A stretch of DNA of 64,000 nt from CAZWCX01 sp964632945 (GCA_964632945.1 CAZWCX010000015.1:16822-80821); one strand, 5' to 3'. Shown: positions 8,233 to 16,306, counted from the stretch's first letter. Notes: generated by a model from the sequence alone, not told the origin. Numbers and translations are program-made.

Positions 8233-9189
8233 TCACTTCTTGAGGGGGGGGATCAGGTTGCGCGCGGCGTAGGTGCTCCAGTACGAGTCGGGATACTTCG
8301 CCACGCAGGTCTCGAATGCGGCGAGCGCCTTGGCCTTGTCCTTCCGCTTCATCCAGGTCATCCCCAGATAGACCCAGGCATGGGGGGCGAACTCGCTGTC
8401 GGGGAACTCGGCCACGAAGGCGGACAGCAGCGGCTCCGCGGCGTTCCAGTCCTTGCGGCGCAGGGCCAGTTCTCCGGTCATGAACCGGGCATCATCACGG
8501 TACCCCAGCCGATCCTCGGGGTCGAGTGCGGGGATCCGGTCGTTGTGCCGCGCGGCCGTCTCCCAGTCCCCTTGCGCCAGGAAGGCGTACGACAGGTGCC
8601 AGTGCGCCTCGGCGGCGATCCCGGTGGCGTTCTCCGGATCGCGCGCCAGCGCCTTCTCGAGGCGCGGGATCGCCCCCGCGTGGTCGTTGCGCAGGCGGAG
8701 AACCCGGCCGACCTCGAAATTGGCGCGGGCATCCTCCGGGTCCTTCTCCAGGGCGGCCCGGCCGGCCCGGTGACGCGCGTCATCGGCGAGGATGTCGGCG
8801 AGCAGCTTCAGATAGCGGTCGACCTTGAAAATCCCCTCCAGTTGGGCGAGCCGCGCGCCGGATGCGTCGAGAACCAGGGTCGAGGGGACCCCTTTGACGT
8901 CGTACTTCTGGAGCAGATCGCCGGCCGACAGGAAATCGACTTTCACCGGCAGGAAGGTCCCGTTCACGTAATCCGCCACGGACGGTTGGGTGAGCGTCTC
9001 CGCCCCCATGCGCACGCAGGCGGTTCAGCCGTGTTCGAAGAAGTAGACGAGCACCTTGCGGTCTCCCGCCTCCGCGAGGGCGCCGGCCAGGTCGGTGCGC
9101 CATTGGATGCGGGCATCCCCGGCGTGCCCCGGCGCGGAGGAAAGGGCCAGCAGGACGGCGGCCAAGGCGAGAGCGCGGCGAATCGGCAT
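8233..9189 (-). CDS. Secreted thioredoxin-fold/TPR protein with in-frame UGA (candidate selenoprotein, U-T-A-C)
   Basis: Reading from ATG at 9189 gives a 318-residue protein only if UGA at 9025-9027 is decoded as selenocysteine (residue 55). The N terminus is a signal peptide (MPIRRALALAAVLLALSSA, cut near GHA). The thioredoxin core follows: VLVYFFEHG-U-TAC-VRMGAET, the usual VLVYF-x-WCxxC-KRM pattern with Sec replacing the first cysteine. Next come LPVKVD and the cis-proline loop GVPSTLVLD. Residues from about 150 on are TPR-like helices. GGAGGG lies six bases before the ATG, and a promoter is present at 9215-9244. Calling the gene from the ATG at 9015 would lose the signal peptide and active site. 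A periplasmic disulfide or thiol-redox role is inferred from the fold. uppP follows four bases downstream. The alternative is a nonsense mutation, disfavoured by intact coding on both sides and the exact active-site position. Confidence 0.85.
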
Positions 9190-9214
9190 GAAGGACCCTC
9201 CAGGTACGGCGCCG

Positions 9215-9244
9215 ATTCTAGCATCGGTGGCACCCCCGATTCAA
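9215..9244 (-). promoter_or_regulatory. Sigma-70-type promoter for the thioredoxin/TPR selenoprotein gene
   Basis: On the minus strand, -35 TTGAAT (complement of 9239-9244) and -10 TAGAAT (complement of 9215-9220) are 18 bases apart, and a TGC precedes the -10 as in extended -10 promoters. The box ends 26 bases before the ATG at 9189. This position upstream of 9189 independently supports the long reading of the gene. Confidence 0.5.
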
Positions 9245-9303
9245 ATGGATCGAGAGCGCGGCGTCGGGTATGATGCACCTTCGGTGGATCTGGAAAGGAA
9301 CGC

Positions 9304-10122
9304 ATGCCCTCCAAGTACCTCGCCCCCGCCACGGTCATCCGCAACCTTCGGTGCGCAGAGGGATTCCATCTCATGCGGCTGGAAGTCCCCGGCTTTCCCG
9401 AAGCGATCGAGCCGGGCCAGTTCGTGCACCTGCGCCTGTCCGACGGGACCTGGCCGTTTCTACGTCGGCCGTTCAGCATCTGCGACTTCTTCCCGGGGAC
9501 GGACGGGCCCGCGCGACTGGACGTGCTCTACGAGGTGGTGGGTCTGGGAACGGGCCTGATGGCGGAGATGCGGCCGGGGGACCGGGTGAACCTGTTGGGT
9601 CCGCAGGGGCGGGGATACCGCCTGCCTCCGGCGCGGACGGTCCCGCTTCTGGTCGGGGGCGGGGTAGGGATCCCGCCGCTGCTGTATCTGGCCAAACGCC
9701 TGCTGTCCGGCGGGCACTCCCCGGAGCGGGTGCGTGTGCTGCTGGGGGCCCGGACGGCTGCGGCGCTGTGTCTGGAAGAGGACTTTCGCGCGCTCGGGGT
9801 GCGCGTGGAGATTGCCACCGACGACGGCACGCGCGGCCGCACCGGCTATGTGACCGGGTTGCTCGAAGAGGCGGTGCGCGCGGAGGGAGGCGGGAAGGAG
9901 ATCCTCGCCTGCGGACCCACGCCGATGTTGCGCGCCGTCGCCGGACTGGCCCGTGCCGGCGGGGTGCGCTGCCAGCTCTCGCTCGAGAACCGGATGGGCT
10001 GCGCGCTGGGGGCCTGCCGTGCGTGCGTCTGGCCGGTCCGGGACCCCGGCGGCGAGGAGTGGCACTACGAAACGGTGTGCCGCGAGGGTCCCGTCTTCGA
10101 CTTGGAGAGGCTCGTCATCTGA
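9304..10122 (+). CDS. pyrK: PyrK-like dihydroorotate dehydrogenase electron-transfer flavoprotein
   Basis: This 272-residue protein has the ferredoxin-reductase fold of PyrK. The FAD-binding motif FLRRPFSICDF lies near residue 55, and the NAD-binding stretch PLLVGGGVGIPPLLYLA near 120. ACGPTPML precedes a C-terminal [2Fe-2S] site with cysteines in the pattern CALGACRAC...VC. In PyrK the protein passes electrons from PyrD to NAD+. No pyrD is next to it, so it could instead serve another dehydrogenase, as related sulfide-dehydrogenase or hydrogenase subunits do. ATG at 9304 follows AAAGGA. A weak -10 TATGAT lies at 9269-9274 in the intergenic space shared with the divergent selenoprotein gene. 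Confidence 0.8.
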   Translation: MPSKYLAPATVIRNLRCAEGFHLMRLEVPGFPEAIEPGQFVHLRLSDGTWPFLRRPFSICDFFPGTDGPARLDVLYEVVGLGTGLMAEMRPGDRVNLLGPQGRGYRLPPARTVPLLVGGGVGIPPLLYLAKRLLSGGHSPERVRVLLGARTAAALCLEEDFRALGVRVEIATDDGTRGRTGYVTGLLEEAVRAEGGGKEILACGPTPMLRAVAGLARAGGVRCQLSLENRMGCALGACRACVWPVRDPGGEEWHYETVCREGPVFDLERLVI

Positions 10123-10217
10123 CATCCGGGGGGCGGATGCGGGTCGTGCCCGGGAGCGGTTGTTTCCGCCGCCGGCCACGGCCGGTCCCGGTTCCCCGCT
10201 GCGCGGAGGTGTCGCGG

Positions 10218-10781
10218 ATGGACCGGATCCGGCGCAATGCGGAGTTGATCCTGGCCGAACTGCAGGCGGTGATGACTCGCCTGACCGCCGCGGAGGGAAA
10301 GGACTTCCTCGAGCGGATCCTGGGGGCGAAGCGCGTCTACGTCACCGGCCAGGGGCGCAGCGGCCTGATCGTCAAGACCTTCGCGCAGCGGTTGATGCAC
10401 CTGGGACTCACCGTGCACGTGGCGGACGAGATCACGACCCCGCGCATCAATCCCGGCGACGTCCTGATCGCCTGTTCCGGATCGGCGTCCACCCGGATCA
10501 CGCAGGACGCGATGTCGTCGGCGATGGAGGCGGGGGCGGGGGTGGTCTTGATTACGGCGTGCCCGGACGGGGCGATGGGGGACTTTGCCGATCTGCTCGT
10601 GACCCTGCCGGCCGCCAAATCCGAGGAGGAGGCGCGCGACAAGGTGGTTTCCCGCCAGCCGCAACGCAGCTTGTTCGAACAGGCCTTGATGATCTATCTC
10701 GATGCGGTGGTGTTGGCGTTGCGCGATCACCTGCGCGTGCCGGACGAGCAAATGGCGCGGCGTCATACCAACATCGAGTAG
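10218..10781 (+). CDS. 6-phospho-3-hexuloisomerase (SIS domain)
   Basis: The 187-residue single-SIS-domain protein matches the size of 6-phospho-3-hexuloisomerase, which interconverts hexulose-6-phosphate and fructose-6-phosphate in the ribulose monophosphate pathway. Visible signatures are RVYVTGQGRSGLIVKTFAQR, ITTPRINPGDVLIACSGS, and the C terminus MARRHTNIE, which is typical of the family. GGAGG lies seven bases before ATG 10218; an upstream in-frame ATG at 10137 would add a basic stretch with no homology and is not favoured. No hexulose-phosphate synthase is adjacent. A different sugar-phosphate isomerase of the SIS family is possible. Confidence 0.8.
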   Translation: MDRIRRNAELILAELQAVMTRLTAAEGKDFLERILGAKRVYVTGQGRSGLIVKTFAQRLMHLGLTVHVADEITTPRINPGDVLIACSGSASTRITQDAMSSAMEAGAGVVLITACPDGAMGDFADLLVTLPAAKSEEEARDKVVSRQPQRSLFEQALMIYLDAVVLALRDHLRVPDEQMARRHTNIE

Positions 10782-10796
10782 CGCCGCGGGATGGGG

Positions 10797-12374
10797 CTAC
10801 TTTCCCGGCGGTTCGGGCCGGCGCGCGCGCAGGCGCCGGTACGCGCTCTGGTACGACTCGTACAGGTCGCCGTCCTCGGGGCGGAGGAAGGCGAGGACGC
10901 CTTCGAAGCGCACCAGGATGAGGTCGAGGGAGATCTCCCCCTTGTGGTGGCGGGCGGTGTCGCTGTTGAATTCCCGCTCCGCCTCGCGGAGGAATTGGCG
11001 CACGGCGTCCTCCGCTCGCGGGTGATGCGGGAACAGGCGCAGGGCCTCGTCCAGGCGTTCGCGCGCCTCCGCCCAGCGGGCGGCTTCGAGGCTGAGCAGT
11101 CCGGCGGAGCACGCACGGTCGGCGGGGACGAGGCAGTTCTTCTCCACGACCGGCTGCGCGGCCGCCGCGCGGCGATAGGCGTTGTCCGGGTCCGCTTCCC
11201 GCTCGAGCAGATCGACCCATAGCAGGATCGACTCGTTGGCGTGCCCGCGGGCGGCCGCGGCCCGCGCGCCGCGGTCGAGATCGACCACCGCCTCGATCCG
11301 CGTTCGCAGCGCGGCGGCCTCGGGGTGCGAATCCCCTTCCAGAAGCGACAGCGCCGCGGGACCGTCGCCGCGGTCGTAGCGGGCTTCCGCCTCCGCGAGA
11401 CGGCGGCGCAAGGGGAGTTCCTCCCGGGCGATCTGGGCGCGGGCCGCGAGCGGGGCGGGGAGATCCTCGGGAAGGCCCGCCAGCGCCCGTTCGGCCTCGT
11501 CGAGACGCCCGTCCCGGAGGAAATCTTCCGCTTCGCGGAGTCGGTCCTGCGCGTGGATCCGGCTCTGGCACTCGGAGCGGAGGGGAGCCAGGGCGGCCTG
11601 AGCCTCCCCGTCGTCTCCGTCGAGGAGGGCGAAGAGCGCGTGAATCTCGCCGAGTCCGCCGCGATAGTCCCCGAGCCGGACCCGCTCCGAGGCGCCGCGG
11701 AACGTCCGCTCGACCAGCACTTCACGAATCACGCGCTGCTTTGCGCTCGCTTCTTCGCGAAAGACGCTGTCGGGGGGTACCTGGCGCAGGGCCGAGTAGA
11801 ACTCCTCGATGGTCAGGCCGCGCGGGGCGCGCTGCGCGGAGTCGACCAGGGACTGGGCTTCCCGTTCCGCACTCGTCCAGTCGAGGAGCTCCTTTCCCCA
11901 GGGGTCGGTCCCGGGGTAGGTGGCGAGCTCGGCGGCGCGCGCCTCGAGTTCGCCCCAGTCCACGCCGGAGAAGGCCGGCCGGTTGCGCAGGCGGGCCTGG
12001 AGGAAGGCCTCGGAGCGCGCGAGGAGGAGGGCTCCGGGATGGGTCGGGGGCAGGGCAGCGAGGGCGGAGCGAACGGCAGACCGGGCCGATTCCGCCCGGG
12101 CGGGGTCGCGGAACCGTTCCCGGCAGGCGGCCGCGAAGACCGCCATCGCTTGCTCCGGGGTCGGGGCGACGGCGGTCGATACCCGAAAGGCGCCGCCGGC
12201 GGGGCGCGCGGCCGAACGATCGGCTCGCGGGCGGTGGACGGGCGGGGGGTCGGCCGGTCGCGTGAGTCCGGGCCGCCCGCCGTGCGTCGCAACCAAGAGC
12301 AGGAGAGACGCCGTCCCCGCAGCCAGCAGGACCACGACCCCGGCCAGGTTGCGGGTGCCGTCCGATCCGGTCAC
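10797..12374 (-). CDS. Membrane-anchored helical repeat protein, function unknown
   Basis: The 525-residue product starts at GTG 12374, which is preceded by GGAGG at proper spacing. A single hydrophobic segment (LAGVVVLLAAGTASLLLLVA) at residues 9-28 makes it a signal-anchored protein with the bulk probably outside the cytoplasm. A short proline/arginine-rich linker is followed by about 440 residues of alanine-, glutamate- and arginine-rich helices. TPR-like units include LREAEDFLRDGRLDEAERAL, AEARYDRGDGPAALSLLEG and LSLEAARWAEARERLDEAL. I recognise no catalytic motif. It stands alone between genes on the other strand, and its 3' end faces the hexuloisomerase gene 15 bases away. It may be a scaffold; this is a guess from the repeats. 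Confidence 0.7.
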   Translation of the reverse strand: MTGSDGTRNLAGVVVLLAAGTASLLLLVATHGGRPGLTRPADPPPVHRPRADRSAARPAGGAFRVSTAVAPTPEQAMAVFAAACRERFRDPARAESARSAVRSALAALPPTHPGALLLARSEAFLQARLRNRPAFSGVDWGELEARAAELATYPGTDPWGKELLDWTSAEREAQSLVDSAQRAPRGLTIEEFYSALRQVPPDSVFREEASAKQRVIREVLVERTFRGASERVRLGDYRGGLGEIHALFALLDGDDGEAQAALAPLRSECQSRIHAQDRLREAEDFLRDGRLDEAERALAGLPEDLPAPLAARAQIAREELPLRRRLAEAEARYDRGDGPAALSLLEGDSHPEAAALRTRIEAVVDLDRGARAAAARGHANESILLWVDLLEREADPDNAYRRAAAAQPVVEKNCLVPADRACSAGLLSLEAARWAEARERLDEALRLFPHHPRAEDAVRQFLREAEREFNSDTARHHKGEISLDLILVRFEGVLAFLRPEDGDLYESYQSAYRRLRARRPEPPGK

Positions 12375-12568
12375 AGGTCCTCCGTGGCGGGGGAAGTCGG
12401 GCCGTTCGCCCCGGGCGATTCGAAACCGACGGCCCGGTCCGTACCGGCCGGGCGGCCTCCCGGGTCGGCCGGACGGGTCGCGCGGAGGTCCCGCTTCCGA
12501 CCCGAACGGACGCCCGCAGCGGCAGTTGCGAGGATAGCACCGCTCCACCCGGCAAGTCAAACGCCCCC

Positions 12569-12583
12569 CGGATTGTTCGTGAC
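12569..12583 (-). repeat. Short relic of the 34-base intergenic hairpin element
   Basis: On the minus strand this reads TCACGAAC-AATCCGG, the two flanks of the element at 17557 and 58317 with the hairpin missing, as a slip between its two CGAAC copies would leave. The rest of 12375-12663 holds no gene. Confidence 0.3.
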
Positions 12584-12607
12584 AAGGCCCCACGGGCGCG
12601 CTACGCT
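12579..12607 (+). promoter_or_regulatory. Weak promoter candidate for the second selenoprotein gene
   Basis: GTGACA (12579-12584, 5/6 match to -35) and TACGCT (12602-12607, 3/6 match to -10) are 17 bases apart, 57 bases before the start codon. The spacing is ideal, but the -10 box is poor. Confidence 0.3.
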
Positions 12608-12663
12608 GGATCCCTGTGTCCGTGGAATTGTTTGGGTCCTCGCTTGAGGAGGCTATCGGCGTG

Positions 12664-13596
12664 ATGCGATTTTCGCATTGGGCGCTCTCCGGCGTCTTGA
12701 TCCTGGGGGCGGCCGGCCTGGCGTCGGCGCAACAGGAGACCCTGGAGCAGAAGCTCGAAAAAAAGATGAACGAGCCCTACATGAAGGCGGCGCCCTGGAT
12801 TACGGACTTCGACCAGGCGCGGGAGGAAGCCAGGAAGACGGGCAAGCTCATCTTCGGGTACTTCAATCGCTCCTATGCCTACTGACCCCCTTGCGGATCT
12901 CTCGAGGGCGGGCCCCTCGTGTCGGAAGAGTTCAAGACCTGGGCACAGAATGTCGTCCTTTTCAACCACATCACGTCCCGGATCGCGGGCGCCAAGTACG
13001 GCAACCTGTTGAGCGAGAAGGGCGGCAAGGGATTCCCCTACCTCGTTTTCATGGATGCCGAGGGGAACGTGGTCGCGCAGCACAAGGGCGCGCGGGACGC
13101 CGGCGGCTTCGCCAAGACCGCGGAGAAGGCCAAGCAGATGCTCGACGTGCGCGCCAAGGCCGCCGCGGGTGACCCGGGTGCGCAGTTCGACGTGCTGTTG
13201 ATCGACCTGGAGATGAGTACCATGCCCCCGGCGGATGCCGAGGCCAAGGTGAAGGCGTTGGGCGCGCTCTCCGCCGACCAGAAGGCCCGGCTCGATCCCG
13301 CGCTGCTGGCCAACGAGATTCGGCACGTCCTGTCCACGGTCACGCGGGAGCAGCCGACGCAGGTCCACGCCGGACGTCAGTTCGTGGCGATGCTCAAGGC
13401 CGGTCGGACGCCGACGTCCCCGGAGGTGGCGGGAGACTTCTACTTCTTCGTGATGCTGGCCGCCGAGGAGGACAAGGACGCGGCGACGTTCGAACAGGCG
13501 CTCGGAGAGATGAAGAAGGCCCTGGCGGGCAATCCCCGTGCGGAACAGTTCATGGAGCAGGCGGAGGCCCGGTTGAAGGCGCTCAAGGGCGGGTAG
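12664..13596 (+). CDS. Secreted thioredoxin-like protein with in-frame UGA (candidate selenoprotein, U-P-P-C)
   Basis: From ATG 12664 (after GAGGAGG), with UGA at 12883-12885 read as selenocysteine, the product has 310 residues. A signal peptide occupies about residues 1-20 and ends ASA-QQ. The thioredoxin part runs ARKTGKLIFGYFNRSYAY-U-PPC-GSLEGG, so Sec74 takes the first position of the CxxC pair. The cis-proline loop GKGFPYLVFMD and FxxW helices follow as in the DUF255/thioredoxin_7 kind. From about residue 145 the protein is helical and TPR-like. Without readthrough the gene splits into a 74-residue and a 226-residue fragment that share one frame and one fold. A perfect 6-bp hairpin lies in the position expected for a bacterial SECIS. 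The role is probably extracytoplasmic thiol redox. A point-mutated pseudogene is the alternative. Confidence 0.85.
12903..12919 (+). promoter_or_regulatory. Candidate bacterial SECIS hairpin
   Basis: Bases 12903-12908 (CGAGGG) pair perfectly with 12914-12919 (CCCTCG) around the five-base loop CGGGC. The loop begins 24 bases after the last base of the UGA, and one of its first two bases is G. Both fit the published bacterial SECIS consensus (loop at 16-37 bases, G in the first two loop positions). A bulged U at 12920 followed by a U.G pair could extend the stem. Confidence 0.6.
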
Positions 13597-13681
13597 CCGG
13601 AGGCGTCCACGCTCCCCGATCCCGGGGGCGGCGCGACCGGCGTCGTTCCCCCGGGGCGGGCGGGCTCCCGGTCGAACGGTC

Positions 13682-14518
13682 ATGTATCCTTTTTACCAGC
13701 ACTTCCTTCTCTGCCTCGGGTTCTTCCTCTACATCCCCGCGGCCACGGTCGCGGTCGTCCACCTCCTGCGGCGCGGCGATGTGGCCAGTCGCTCCTCCCA
13801 GGGACTCGCGGTGGCGGCGCTGCTCGCCCACGTCGCCCTGCTCATCCTGCGCGGGGTCGAAACCGGGGGGTTCCCGGTCCTCACCGCCCTCGATTCCCTG
13901 ATCCTGTTCCTGGTCGCGCTCACCGCCGCGGTCCTGCTCCTCGGGCGGTTCTTGCGCATGCCCGTGATGGTGTCGTTCGCGCTTCCGGTGATCACCGCGA
14001 TCACCGGCGGGTCGTTCCTGCTGGTGCAGACGCCGGCGGAGGTGTCCAGTCCGCACCCGCTCCTGCTCGCCTCGCATGTCTCTCTCACCGTCATCTCCTA
14101 TGCGGCGTTCACGCTGGGATTCGTTCTCGGCCTCATGTATCTCCTGCAGGAACGGCAACTCAAGTCGCGCCGACCGGGCCGCCTGCTTTACCTGCTCCCC
14201 GCGCTCGACGTCATGGAAATGGTGAGCGTTCGCACGATCGTGGCGGGCTGGGCGATGCTCACCGTCGGCATCGTGCTGGGGATGGCGGGGCTCTATCTCA
14301 GCCGGGCCAGCCTTCCCCCGGACGTTCGCTGGCACACGGATCCGAAGGTGGTCTGGACGGGATTGACCTGGATCGCCTACACGGGGGTGGTGGTAATCCA
14401 GTGGATGCCGCGCTTTCGCGGACGCCGGGTGGCGATGGTGGGCGTGCTGGGATTCGGGTTCGTCCTGTTCACCTATTTCGGAGCCCACCTGCTGGGCGAG
14501 GGTTTCCATCGTTTCTAG
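13682..14518 (+). CDS. HemX/CcsA-type cytochrome c assembly-family membrane protein
   Basis: The 278-residue protein has about eight membrane segments and the CcsA/ResC fold. The C-terminal half shows GWAMLTVGIVLGMAGLY, DPKVVWTGLTWIAY and FGFVLFTYFGAHLLGEG, all clear CcsA-family landmarks. The tryptophan-rich heme-handling WGxxWxWD motif of true CcsA is missing, although the DPK part remains. Being just upstream of hemA it is best called HemX-like. In Bacillus, HemX lowers GluTR abundance; whether that holds here is not known. ATG 13682 has only a weak upstream ribosome site. It begins the run of tetrapyrrole genes to hemC. Confidence 0.75.
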   Translation: MYPFYQHFLLCLGFFLYIPAATVAVVHLLRRGDVASRSSQGLAVAALLAHVALLILRGVETGGFPVLTALDSLILFLVALTAAVLLLGRFLRMPVMVSFALPVITAITGGSFLLVQTPAEVSSPHPLLLASHVSLTVISYAAFTLGFVLGLMYLLQERQLKSRRPGRLLYLLPALDVMEMVSVRTIVAGWAMLTVGIVLGMAGLYLSRASLPPDVRWHTDPKVVWTGLTWIAYTGVVVIQWMPRFRGRRVAMVGVLGFGFVLFTYFGAHLLGEGFHRF

Positions 14519-14527
14519 GGGGGAAGA

Positions 14528-15031
14528 ATGGCGCGGGATTTGGGACCGGCGGCGGGCGCAAGCCTGCGGGTGACGCAAGTCATCTCGGCGGCGCTGAGCG
14601 CGAGTGTGCCGATCTATGGAGCCGTCGCGGCGCTGGTGATCGCGAGCGCCCCGCCGGTTGCCGAGGGCCCTCCGGCGGGGCCGGCCGGCACTGCCCCCGA
14701 ACTGATGCGCCTCGTCCTGGCGGCGGTCGCCGCGCCGTCCCTGGTGCTCGCCCTGGCCTGGCCGTTGCTGATGCGGCGGCGGGTCGCCGCGCCGGGAGGC
14801 GAGGCGCAGGACCCCGAAGCGGCCCTGCGCCGATTCCGGATTCACGTCATCATCCGCGCGGCGCTGGCGGAGTCGGTCGCCGTATATGGTCTCCTGCTGG
14901 CGCTGATCAACCGCTCGCTCCCGGACTTCGTCCTCTTCGCGATTCCGGCCTTCGCCGTGCTGGTGTGGCTGTTCCCCACGCGCGGGCGGCTGGAGTCCTT
15001 CCTTGCCGAGTCGGGCAAATCCAAGCAGTAG
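14528..15031 (+). CDS. Four-helix membrane protein with two subunit-c-like hairpins, unknown function
   Basis: The 167-residue protein has four hydrophobic helices arranged as two similar pairs. The first helix of each pair has a related core: ISAALSASVPIYGAVAALVI near residue 20 and IRAALAESVAVYGLLLALI near residue 110. This resembles the glutamate-bearing helix of ATP synthase subunit c (A-x-x-E-x-x-x-x-Y-G). Only the second copy keeps the acidic residue. The second helices are followed by basic loops. It lies 9 bases after the HemX-like gene and 12 before hemA, so it is cotranscribed with them. No link to heme synthesis can be shown. The function is unknown, and the subunit-c similarity may only reflect packing of small residues. 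Confidence 0.65.
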   Translation: MARDLGPAAGASLRVTQVISAALSASVPIYGAVAALVIASAPPVAEGPPAGPAGTAPELMRLVLAAVAAPSLVLALAWPLLMRRRVAAPGGEAQDPEAALRRFRIHVIIRAALAESVAVYGLLLALINRSLPDFVLFAIPAFAVLVWLFPTRGRLESFLAESGKSKQ

Positions 15032-15043
15032 GTCGTTCGGCTC

Positions 15044-16306
15044 ATGGATCTCATCGTGGTCGGCGTCAATCACCGCAAAGCGCCGGTCGAGGTGCGGGAG
15101 CGGCTCGCGTTCCCGCACGGCCGACTGGCGCCGGCGGTGCAGCGCCTGCGGGCTTGCCCGGGCGTGGCCGAAACCGTGATCCTCTCGACCTGCAATCGCG
15201 TCGAAGTCTACGCCGTTTCCAACGGGATCGCCATTCAGGGGGAGCAACTCCGCCGTTTCCTCGCCGGAGAGTCGGGCGTGCCGGACGAGCACCTGCGCGA
15301 GGCGGCGTACGAGCATTGCGGCCCCACCGCCGTGCGCCACCTCTTTCGCGTGGCCGCCAGCCTGGACTCGATGATCATCGGCGAGACCCAGATCCTCGGA
15401 CAGGTGCGGGATGCCTACGTCACCGCCAAGGAAGCGGGGGCGACCGGTCGCTTGTGCAACACGCTCTTCCAACGGGCCCTCGCGGTCGGGAAGGCGATTC
15501 GCACGCACACCCACCTGAGCCAGCACAACGTCAGCGTGGCCTCGGTGGCGGTGGAGTTCGTACTCAAGGTGTTCCAGGACCTCGCCCACCGGACCGTGAT
15601 GATTCTGGGCGCGGGGGAAACCGGGACGGAGACGGTCTCCCGCCTCAAGGATGCGGGGATCGCGAGGGTGGTGGTGTGCAACCGCACGCTCGAGGCGGCG
15701 CAGGAGTTGGCCCGCGAAGTCGAGGGGCAGGCGGTGCCGCTGGAGTCGCTCGAGGATTACCTGCAGATCGCGGACGTCGTGATCACCTGCGCCTCCGCGC
15801 CCAAGCCCCTGCTCGAGGCGGTCGCGGTGCGGCGGGCCATGGCCGCGCGCGACAATCGCCCGATGTTCCTCATGGACATCGCGGTGCCGAGGAACGTGGA
15901 ACCCGAAACCAATTCCATCGAGAACGTCTACCTGTATAATATCGACGATTTGCAGGAGGTCGTCCTGCGCAACCTGGACATTCGCCGCCGCGAAATCCCC
16001 ACCTGCGAGGCGATCATCGAGAGGGAGGTCGGGGAGTACATGAACGCGATGCGGCTCCTCGACGTCTCGCCCGCGCTGCAGGCGGTCCAGGACGCGCTGC
16101 TCACCCTCGGCCGCGCGGAGCTGGCGCGGACCCTGGAGGGAATGAGGGAGCTCGACCCGCGGGAGCGGGAGGCCCTCGACAAGATGGTTCACCGCCTCGT
16201 GGACCGGATTCTCACGCAACCGATCACGGTCCTCAAGGAGGAACTCCGCGGGGAGTCGGGCGTCGCCATGCTGGAAGCCTTCAAGCGGCTGTTTCGAGTG
16301 AGCTGA
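15044..16306 (+). CDS. hemA: Glutamyl-tRNA reductase
   Basis: The 420-residue enzyme reduces glutamyl-tRNA(Glu) to glutamate-1-semialdehyde, the first committed step of C5-pathway tetrapyrrole synthesis. The catalytic cysteine is C50 in ILSTCNRVEVYA. The substrate-binding region contains VGVNHRKAPVEVRERLAF at the N terminus. ASLDSMIIGETQILGQVR follows at about residue 105. The NADPH-binding domain shows MILGAGETGTETV, and the dimerization domain is the long C-terminal helix. Length and order of domains are canonical. ATG 15044 is 12 bases after the previous stop. Together with hemC it makes the window's heme cluster; hemB, hemL and hemD are not here. Confidence 0.97.
   Translation: MDLIVVGVNHRKAPVEVRERLAFPHGRLAPAVQRLRACPGVAETVILSTCNRVEVYAVSNGIAIQGEQLRRFLAGESGVPDEHLREAAYEHCGPTAVRHLFRVAASLDSMIIGETQILGQVRDAYVTAKEAGATGRLCNTLFQRALAVGKAIRTHTHLSQHNVSVASVAVEFVLKVFQDLAHRTVMILGAGETGTETVSRLKDAGIARVVVCNRTLEAAQELAREVEGQAVPLESLEDYLQIADVVITCASAPKPLLEAVAVRRAMAARDNRPMFLMDIAVPRNVEPETNSIENVYLYNIDDLQEVVLRNLDIRRREIPTCEAIIEREVGEYMNAMRLLDVSPALQAVQDALLTLGRAELARTLEGMRELDPREREALDKMVHRLVDRILTQPITVLKEELRGESGVAMLEAFKRLFRVS

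Noticed and set aside
8233..9015. Thioredoxin/TPR gene starting at ATG 9015
   Set aside because: This start lies five codons after the UGA and would lack signal peptide, first beta strand and active site. The upstream ribosome site, promoter and signal peptide support 9189.
12616..12885. Separate 89-residue protein ending at the UGA
   Set aside because: It ends in the middle of the thioredoxin active-site motif. The same frame continues the fold, so it was merged into the selenoprotein.
13682..14518. True cytochrome c maturation protein CcsA
   Set aside because: The WGxxWxWD heme motif is missing and no ccsB or resB is nearby; a HemX-like label is safer.
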